Of a stretch of DNA of 64,000 bases, positions 58,630 to 64,000 are shown piece after piece. This DNA comes from Sediminibacterium soli (GTDB lineage: Bacteria; Bacteroidota; Bacteroidia; Chitinophagales; Chitinophagaceae), in assembly GCF_009939225.1 (NCBI RefSeq), contig NZ_JAACJR010000006.1:248001-312000 (forward strand). Direction: 5' to 3'. Position 1 is the stretch's first letter; each line of letters starts with the position of its first letter. The notes below the pieces were generated by a model. The model was not told where the DNA came from and searched no databases. It saw only the letters and a program-made list of their open reading frames with translations. A program made the translations under genes and the position numbers.

Positions 58630-61161
58630 ATGAGAATTGCCTGTTTATGCTGTTTGTTCTTTGTGATTACCGCAACTGCACAGCATGCGCCTGTTATGAA
58701 AGCCAATTACCAGCAGGCCTCCCGTTTTGCACCGCGTAAACTGGATAAACTGATCTTCAGCACCAGCGTGGATGCGCACTGGCTGAAAAAAAGCGACCGT
58801 TTCTGGTATGTATACGAAACCACCGACGGGAAGAAATGGTATATCGTTGATCCGGCCAAAGGCGAAAAGAAAACACTGTTCGATAATGCCGATCTCGCCG
58901 CCAAGATCACCCGTATTGTGAAAGACCCGTTTGATGCGCAGCACCTGGGCCTGGACAGTATGCGTTTTGTAAAAGATGAGAACTGGATCCAGTTCGAGGT
59001 AAAAAGCACGCAGGAAATAGAGAAAAAAGATTCTGCCGCAGGCAAAAGAACAGGCCCGCCGGTGCGTGAGAGAAAAGTGTTCTATTTCGAGTACAATATC
59101 AATACAGGCGAACTGGTGGAACTGACCGATTTCAAAAAGCCAAAACGCAGACCCGGCTGGGCTTCGATCTCGCCCGACGGCAATACCATCGTATTCGGCC
59201 GCAACAACAACCTGTACTGGATGGATAAGGCCAATTATGAAAAAGCGTTGAAGAACGAAGACGATTCCACCATCGTTGACCGTGCGCTTACCAGGGACGG
59301 CGTTGAGTATTTCAGCTATTTTTCAGAGGGAAATCTTTCGGGCAACGGCGACAATAACGTGGATAAGGAAAAGAACCGGAACAAACGCAAACCGGCATTT
59401 ATTCTCTGGTCGCCCAACTCCAGGCATTTTGCCATGACGCGTGTTGACAACCGCAGGGTAAAAGACCTTTGGGTGATCAACAGCATTTCCGATCCTCGTC
59501 CCACGCTGGAAACCTACAAATACTGGATGCCGGGAGAAAAAGACGCACCTGTTGACCATGTATACCTGTTCGATATAGCAGCAGAGAGCGGTAAAGAGAT
59601 GCAGGTGTCTATGTTCAAAGACCAGAACATCAGTATCTGGGCCGATCCGGGTTTGGCAAATACAAGAGACGATGACTGGCGGCCTGCAAAATGGCTGGGT
59701 AATAACGATAAATTTTATTTCAGTCGCACCGGCCGCGATCTGAAGAAAGTGGATGTGTGCCTGGTGGATATCAAAACCGGCACGGTAAAGCCGCTGATAG
59801 AAGAACGCTTCAATACCTATATTGAAATCAGAAGGGTAGGACTGGTTAATGAGGGAAAGGAAATGATCCACTGGAGCGAGCGCGACGGCTGGGCGCACCT
59901 GTACCTGTACGATGAGAATGGCAGGATGAAGAACCAGATCACTTCCGGCGCATGGCATGTGGAGAACATACTCGGCATCGACGAGGCAAAACGCGTGGTG
60001 TATTTTTCAGGAAATGGCCGCGAACCCGGCGAGGATCCCTATTACCTGCATGCCTATCGCGTAAATTTCGACGGCAGCGGTTTGAAACTCCTGAACCCCG
60101 GCGAATTTGAACACGCCATGAGTGTGAACGATGCCAAAACGTTTTTTGTCGATAACTATTCGCGTGTAAACACCGTTCCGAAATCCGCTTTGTATGCAGC
60201 CGACGGGCGCAGGATCATGGATCTTGAAACCGCGGATCTTTCGTCGCTGTTTGCAACGGGATACAAGTTCCCGCAGCCCTTCAAACTCAAAGCCGATGAC
60301 GGCATCACGGATATCTATGGGGTGGTGTACAAACCGATGGATTTTGATTCAGCCAAAAAATACCCGGTTATCGAATACGTCTATCCCGGTCCGCAGACAG
60401 AGGCCGTGAACAAGGCTTTTGGCAGGGGTATGGACAGGACCGACCGCCTCGCCAACCTCGGTTTTATCGTGGTGACAATGGGCAACCGCGGCGGACATCC
60501 CTCGCGCAGCAAATGGTACCATAATTTTGGTTACGGCAATCTCCGCGATTATGGCCTGGCCGATAAGAAAGCCGTTGCGGAACAACTGGCCGACCGTTAT
60601 TCCTGGTTTGATGTAAGCAGGGTGGGTATTCACGGGCACTCGGGCGGTGGTTTTATGAGCACGGCTGCCATGCTGGTATACCCCGATTTCTTTAAAGCGG
60701 CAGTTTCCTCTTCGGGCAACCACGATAATTCGGTGTATAACCGCTGGTGGAGTGAGCAGCATCATGGGGTAAAGGAAACCATCGGCGACAAAGGCGATAC
60801 CAGTTTTACCTATAATATTGAAAAGAACCAGGACCTGGTAAAGAACCTGAAAGGGCACCTGATGCTCTCCACCGGTGATATCGACAACAACGTGCACCCC
60901 GCCGGAACCATCCGCGTGGCCAATGCACTCATCAGGGCCAACAAGCGTTTTGATTTGGTGATACTGCCCGGACAGCGTCATGGATACGGTGATATGACCG
61001 AATACTTTTTCTGGCGCATGGCCGACTACTTCACCGAACACCTGATGGGAGATACAACCCCCAGACCGGTTGATATGGAACAGATGAACCGCGAGATAGA
61101 ACAGAGCGGTGCAAAAGGCGGCGGAGCTGCAAGAAGAGCGCCGGAGGAGGATGATTACTGA
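58630..61161 (+). CDS. S9 family peptidase (DPP4-like), exported
   Basis: 843 residues from ATG 58630 (MRIACLCC); an in-frame start at 58591 precedes the signal. Signal peptide about 1-18. Beta-propeller from about 60 to 560 and the alpha/beta hydrolase domain from about 580. Catalytic triad Ser671 (GHSGGGF), Asp752 (GDIDNNV) and His784 (GQRHGYG). Similar to dipeptidyl peptidase 4 of the prolyl-oligopeptidase clan. Likely trims peptides in the periplasm. Ends in a word repeat. Confidence 0.93.
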   Translation: MRIACLCCLFFVITATAQHAPVMKANYQQASRFAPRKLDKLIFSTSVDAHWLKKSDRFWYVYETTDGKKWYIVDPAKGEKKTLFDNADLAAKITRIVKDPFDAQHLGLDSMRFVKDENWIQFEVKSTQEIEKKDSAAGKRTGPPVRERKVFYFEYNINTGELVELTDFKKPKRRPGWASISPDGNTIVFGRNNNLYWMDKANYEKALKNEDDSTIVDRALTRDGVEYFSYFSEGNLSGNGDNNVDKEKNRNKRKPAFILWSPNSRHFAMTRVDNRRVKDLWVINSISDPRPTLETYKYWMPGEKDAPVDHVYLFDIAAESGKEMQVSMFKDQNISIWADPGLANTRDDDWRPAKWLGNNDKFYFSRTGRDLKKVDVCLVDIKTGTVKPLIEERFNTYIEIRRVGLVNEGKEMIHWSERDGWAHLYLYDENGRMKNQITSGAWHVENILGIDEAKRVVYFSGNGREPGEDPYYLHAYRVNFDGSGLKLLNPGEFEHAMSVNDAKTFFVDNYSRVNTVPKSALYAADGRRIMDLETADLSSLFATGYKFPQPFKLKADDGITDIYGVVYKPMDFDSAKKYPVIEYVYPGPQTEAVNKAFGRGMDRTDRLANLGFIVVTMGNRGGHPSRSKWYHNFGYGNLRDYGLADKKAVAEQLADRYSWFDVSRVGIHGHSGGGFMSTAAMLVYPDFFKAAVSSSGNHDNSVYNRWWSEQHHGVKETIGDKGDTSFTYNIEKNQDLVKNLKGHLMLSTGDIDNNVHPAGTIRVANALIRANKRFDLVILPGQRHGYGDMTEYFFWRMADYFTEHLMGDTTPRPVDMEQMNREIEQSGAKGGGAARRAPEEDDY

Positions 61162-61183
61162 TTGTTGAATGGCTGTATGATTA

Positions 61184-61238
61184 CATGACTGAATGGTTGA
61201 TTGTTTAAGTCCCCAAAAACAATATAACCATTCAGCCA
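61184..61238. repeat. Word-built inverted repeat between convergent genes
   Basis: CTGAATGGTT (61189-61198) pairs with AACCATTCAG (61226-61235), with weaker pairing on both sides (ATTGTTT / AAAACAAT). The left part (61162-61206) contains the words AATGGCTG, ATGATTAC and GAATGGTTG. The right part resembles the hairpin at 20771-20821 (CCATATAGC). Confidence 0.75.
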
Positions 61239-61253
61239 TATAGCTATTGTCCC

Positions 61254-62201
61254 CTACAGCACCCGCACATTCCCGAAACTGCTCCTGATGCTGATTTTTG
61301 TACCGCCGCCTTTTCCGATGCTGCCGGTGTAATGGTGATTGGGAGAATAGTAAACTGCACGCATATGGCTGTTTTCTGCGCCGGTTTTTGTCTCTTTGAT
61401 TGCGATGTCGTTCTTGCCGCTGGCGCTGGCATTATGGGTGGTGATATCGTAATCGGCCGAGAGGTCTTTGGCGGTAAGCAGGTACATGCTGGTATGATTG
61501 CCGCTGATATTGATCTCCTTCAGCGAATTGTCAATTGGCAGGTCGATGCTGTTGCAGAACTGGAATTCCGCTCTGGCAATACCGGATAGTTTGCTGATGT
61601 CGGCCCTGGAATATTTGAATACCAGCCGGCTGCTGTCGCTCAGGACGCCCGTCACCGCTTTTCCGAATTCAACCTGCAACACCTTCCTGTTGGAGAGATT
61701 ACCGGTGGTGAGTGTGCCGTACCTGCATTGCAGTTCCACCACGCCTTTGTAATCGCCGATGGTCAGCGGGCCAAAGCGGTTTTCTGCATACAGCATGGGC
61801 GTGGAAGGCATATGCACCACCCAGTCGATACGCATTTCATGCCCACCGTTTTCCTCTGTCCAGCCGGTATTGCCATCGCCAAGCGTTGTCCGGAACTGGA
61901 CACTGCCGTCTTTGCTTTCGTCCTGTATGGTTATCCTGTCGAGCATTTTCTGCGCAAACCCTTTGTCCTGTGCGCCAATGAAGATCCGGGCTTCCACTTT
62001 CACTTCGTCCTTATCCCAGGTTTCGATCGCCATCTTCCCGTATTTATTCATCAGCGCCACCATCTGGCTGCCTACGGGGTAGGATTTGCTGTATTCTTTC
62101 TGAAGGTTCACGGCCCATTCTTTTTTCTCCTGGGAGAACAGCTGGGTATTTGCCAGCAGCAACGCGGAAAGCAGGTATGTTTTGAAGCGGATCTGTTTCA
62201 T
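61254..62201 (-). CDS. Exported beta-helix-like protein (DUF4097-like)
   Basis: 315 residues. Signal peptide 1-23 (ending FSQ). The rest (from about 50) reads as many short beta strands of similar length (KVEARIFIG, RFGPLTIGDYKG, RYGTLTTGNLSN, EINISGNHTSMYLL, ITTHNASASGKND), as in DUF4097-like beta-solenoid adhesin proteins. Ends GTKISIRSSFGNVRVL. No enzymatic motifs. Function unknown. Confidence 0.72.
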   Translation of the reverse strand: MKQIRFKTYLLSALLLANTQLFSQEKKEWAVNLQKEYSKSYPVGSQMVALMNKYGKMAIETWDKDEVKVEARIFIGAQDKGFAQKMLDRITIQDESKDGSVQFRTTLGDGNTGWTEENGGHEMRIDWVVHMPSTPMLYAENRFGPLTIGDYKGVVELQCRYGTLTTGNLSNRKVLQVEFGKAVTGVLSDSSRLVFKYSRADISKLSGIARAEFQFCNSIDLPIDNSLKEINISGNHTSMYLLTAKDLSADYDITTHNASASGKNDIAIKETKTGAENSHMRAVYYSPNHHYTGSIGKGGGTKISIRSSFGNVRVL

Positions 62202-62248
62202 AAGGTATTTGTTGTGGTTGTGAAGAAGAGTATTCCTTCCCCAAAAGG

Positions 62249-62275
62249 TTGGAAGCGCTGAAACAGTTATTTTTG
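62249..62275 (+). promoter_or_regulatory. Promoter for the acyl-CoA dehydrogenase gene
   Basis: TATTTTTG (62268-62275) with a TTG 16 bp upstream (62249-62251). ATG is 33 nt after the box. Confidence 0.45.
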
Positions 62276-62307
62276 GTATCCAAACACCTTATCTCAAAAC
62301 GATTCCA

Positions 62308-63492
62308 ATGGCTGCCAGAACCGATCAATTTCAATCGCCCGACTATTACCTGCTGGATGAATTGCTGACGGAAGAGCATAAACTCATCCGCGAATCGGTT
62401 CGCAGTTATGTCAAAAAAGAAATATCGCCCATCATAGAGGAATATGCGCAGCGCGCCGAATTTCCGCAGCAGATCGTACGGCAGATGGGCGACCTGGGCT
62501 GCTTCGGACCCACGGTTCCCGTGGAGTACGGGGGAGGCGGACTGGATTATATCAGTTACGGACTGATGATGCAGGAACTTGAAAGAGGCGACAGCGGCGT
62601 GCGAAGCACGGCCAGTGTGCAGGGCAGCCTGGTGATGTTTCCCATTCATGCCTATGGCAGCGAGGAGCAGAAACGCCGGTTCCTTCCCAAACTGGCAAGC
62701 GGCGAGTGGCTGGGCTGTTTCGGGTTAACGGAGCCCGATCATGGCTCTAATCCCGCGGGCATGCTCAGTAATTTCAGGGATGCGGGGGATCATGTGGTGC
62801 TGAACGGCTCCAAGATGTGGATCAGCAATGCACCTTACGCCCAGGTGGCCGTGGTATGGGCAAAGAACGAGGAAGGAAAAATACAGGGTTTGATACTCGA
62901 AAGAGGAATGGAAGGGTTTTCAACCCCAACCACCCACGGCAAATGGAGCCTCCGCGCAAGTGCCACCGGCGAACTGGTATTTGATCATGTAAAGGTTCCG
63001 AAGGAAAATATACTGCCGGGTGTTAGCGGGGTAAAAGGGCCGCTTAGCTGTCTCACCAAAGCCCGTTACGGCATTGCGTGGGGAGCGCTCGGGGCAGCGA
63101 TGGACTGTTATGATACCGCATTACGCTATAGCAAGGAAAGGGTTCAGTTCGACAGGCCTATAGGCGGTTTTCAGTTACAGCAGAAAAAATTGGCCGAGAT
63201 GATCACCGAGATCACCAAGGCGCAACTGCTGGTTTGGCGTTTGGGGGTGCTGATGAATGAAGGAAAAGCCAGCCCCGAACAGGTAAGCATGGCCAAACGC
63301 AACAGCTGCGAGATTGCCGCAAACATAGCCAGGGATGCCAGGCAGATGCTTGGCGGTATGGGTATCACCGGCGAGTACAGCATCATGCGTCATATGATGA
63401 ACCTCGAGAGCGTGATCACCTACGAAGGAACACACGATGTTCACCTGCTGATAACAGGGATGGATGTGACGGGGTTGAATGCTTTCAAATAA
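62308..63492 (+). CDS. Acyl-CoA dehydrogenase, glutaryl-CoA dehydrogenase type
   Basis: 394 residues. FAD enzyme that oxidises acyl-CoA. Catalytic base Glu373 (TYEGTHDVHLL) and the glutaryl-CoA-dehydrogenase-type GDSGVRSTASVQGS, in which the Arg binds the terminal carboxylate. Glutaryl-CoA arises from lysine and tryptophan, which fits the tryptophan genes nearby, but the assignment is by motif, not by test. ATG 62308. Followed closely by aroK. Confidence 0.9.
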   Translation: MAARTDQFQSPDYYLLDELLTEEHKLIRESVRSYVKKEISPIIEEYAQRAEFPQQIVRQMGDLGCFGPTVPVEYGGGGLDYISYGLMMQELERGDSGVRSTASVQGSLVMFPIHAYGSEEQKRRFLPKLASGEWLGCFGLTEPDHGSNPAGMLSNFRDAGDHVVLNGSKMWISNAPYAQVAVVWAKNEEGKIQGLILERGMEGFSTPTTHGKWSLRASATGELVFDHVKVPKENILPGVSGVKGPLSCLTKARYGIAWGALGAAMDCYDTALRYSKERVQFDRPIGGFQLQQKKLAEMITEITKAQLLVWRLGVLMNEGKASPEQVSMAKRNSCEIAANIARDARQMLGGMGITGEYSIMRHMMNLESVITYEGTHDVHLLITGMDVTGLNAFK

Positions 63493-63537
63493 TCATTTGT
63501 TCTTCATTCTAATTGCTCAACTTTTAATTTCTTTTTG

Positions 63538-64000
63538 GTGAAACTTTTCCTACTCGGCATGATGGGTACCGGTAAAACCTACTGGGCAAAAAAACTGGCA
63601 AAGAAATGGAAGACCGGTTGTTATGATCTCGATTTCCTCATCGCATCCCACGAGGAGAAATCTATCGGGGAATTGTTTTCGGAAGACGGGGAGGACTATT
63701 TCCGTAAATCAGAAGCCAAAGTGCTGCGCTGGTTTGCCGAGAAAAAAAATTTCGTACTGGCGGTAGGAGGGGGCACGCCTTTCTATCATGAAAATATGAA
63801 CTGGATGAACAAACACGGTGTTACGGTATGGATAGATGAACCGGTACCTGTATTGTTCGAGAGGTTGAAAGCAGAAAGGGCGCACCGGCCCGCCATAAAA
63901 GAACTGGATGATGCAGGGCTGCTGCAGTTTATCCAGGCAAAACTGTTGCAGCGGATGCCTTTCTACGAAAAAGCGCAATACCATTTACAGGGCGCAGATA
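63538..64000 (+). CDS. aroK: Shikimate kinase, 3' end outside window
   Basis: GTG at 63538 opens a frame that continues past the window end (154 codons seen). Phosphorylates shikimate in aromatic amino acid synthesis. P-loop GMMGTGKT (residues 7-14), Asp pair YDLDFLI for shikimate and metal, FRKSE (Arg that binds the substrate) and the GGG in VGGGTPF. The next start in frame, ATG 63559, falls inside the P-loop, so GTG is the likely start. Gap of 45 bp from the dehydrogenase. Confidence 0.9.
   Translation, partial: MKLFLLGMMGTGKTYWAKKLAKKWKTGCYDLDFLIASHEEKSIGELFSEDGEDYFRKSEAKVLRWFAEKKNFVLAVGGGTPFYHENMNWMNKHGVTVWIDEPVPVLFERLKAERAHRPAIKELDDAGLLQFIQAKLLQRMPFYEKAQYHLQGAD

Noticed and set aside
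8880-61253. CRISPR array among the repeats
   Set aside because: Repeats are not regularly spaced with unique spacers, and no cas genes are present.

Overview
This window is a stretch of chromosome from a member of the Bacteroidota, most probably the family Chitinophagaceae. This is inferred from gene content, with no 16S in view. Pointers are DUF2911, DUF3078, LptE-type and YfiT/bacillithiol-transferase-like genes, an alpha-oxoamine synthase of the Bacteroidota type, a PafA-like phosphatase, a TonB-fused membrane protein beside an ECF sigma factor, and many TAnnTTTG (-7) promoter boxes typical of the Bacteroidota sigma factor. I see no rRNA, tRNA, CRISPR array, prophage, transposase or clear genomic island. 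The DNA reads as a stable, gene-dense chromosomal region in which almost every gap is under 300 bp.

Layout. 1-4.8 kb: truncated YitT membrane protein, PafA-like phosphatase, alpha-oxoamine synthase, DUF2911. 4.9-8.9 kb: an ECF sigma factor, a membrane protein that looks like an anti-sigma/TonB fusion, and a divergent vWA protein. 8.9-16.7 kb: XerD, YkgJ-type Cys cluster protein, YraN, ManA, DUF6580 membrane protein, Dph6-like ATP pyrophosphatase, RNase HI, PhzF, acyl-CoA carboxylase beta. 16.8-22.8 kb: DPE2-like 4-alpha-glucanotransferase, dipeptide epimerase, a secreted D/R-rich protein, TrmH and a thioredoxin. 22.8-30.5 kb (minus strand): thioredoxin-like protein, YihY, MltG, SecG, LptE, a sigma-54 activator and MiaB, an envelope/secretion cluster. 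30.6-37.2 kb: DUF3078, PurK, HPPD, L,D-transpeptidase, aspartate kinase, CAP lipoprotein. 37.4-43.2 kb: Fbp, hypothetical, orphan ABC ATPase, bacillithiol-transferase-like protein and NUDIX (one plus-strand run), then FolC and TonB. 43.3-50 kb: two TSUP permeases, an EamA transporter, a 50-residue membrane protein, a lipoprotein/CrcB/Ppa operon, SMR, NudK, VanZ and PAP2. 50.2-64 kb: M16 peptidase, tryptophan 2,3-dioxygenase, lipid-anchored GH13 amylase, PyrF, SGNH hydrolase, kynureninase, S9 peptidase, a putative surface protein, glutaryl-CoA-dehydrogenase-like enzyme and the start of shikimate kinase.

Themes. Aromatic and branched amino acid breakdown is well represented (HPPD, tryptophan dioxygenase, kynureninase, acyl-CoA carboxylase beta, acyl-CoA dehydrogenase), as are glucan use (MalQ, GH13), envelope building (LptE, MltG, L,D-transpeptidase, SecG, TonB) and central biosynthesis (PurK, PyrF, FolC, lysine/threonine entry, shikimate).

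The most unusual signal is not a gene. At least six gene ends carry large imperfect hairpins whose arms are built from short repeated words (for example GATTGCC or ATGGTTGTATGGCTG). The words differ from locus to locus, and four of the six lie between convergent genes. One-armed word repeats occur at three more gaps. Several genes also have their start codon only 4-5 nt after a TAnnTTTG box, suggesting leaderless messages.
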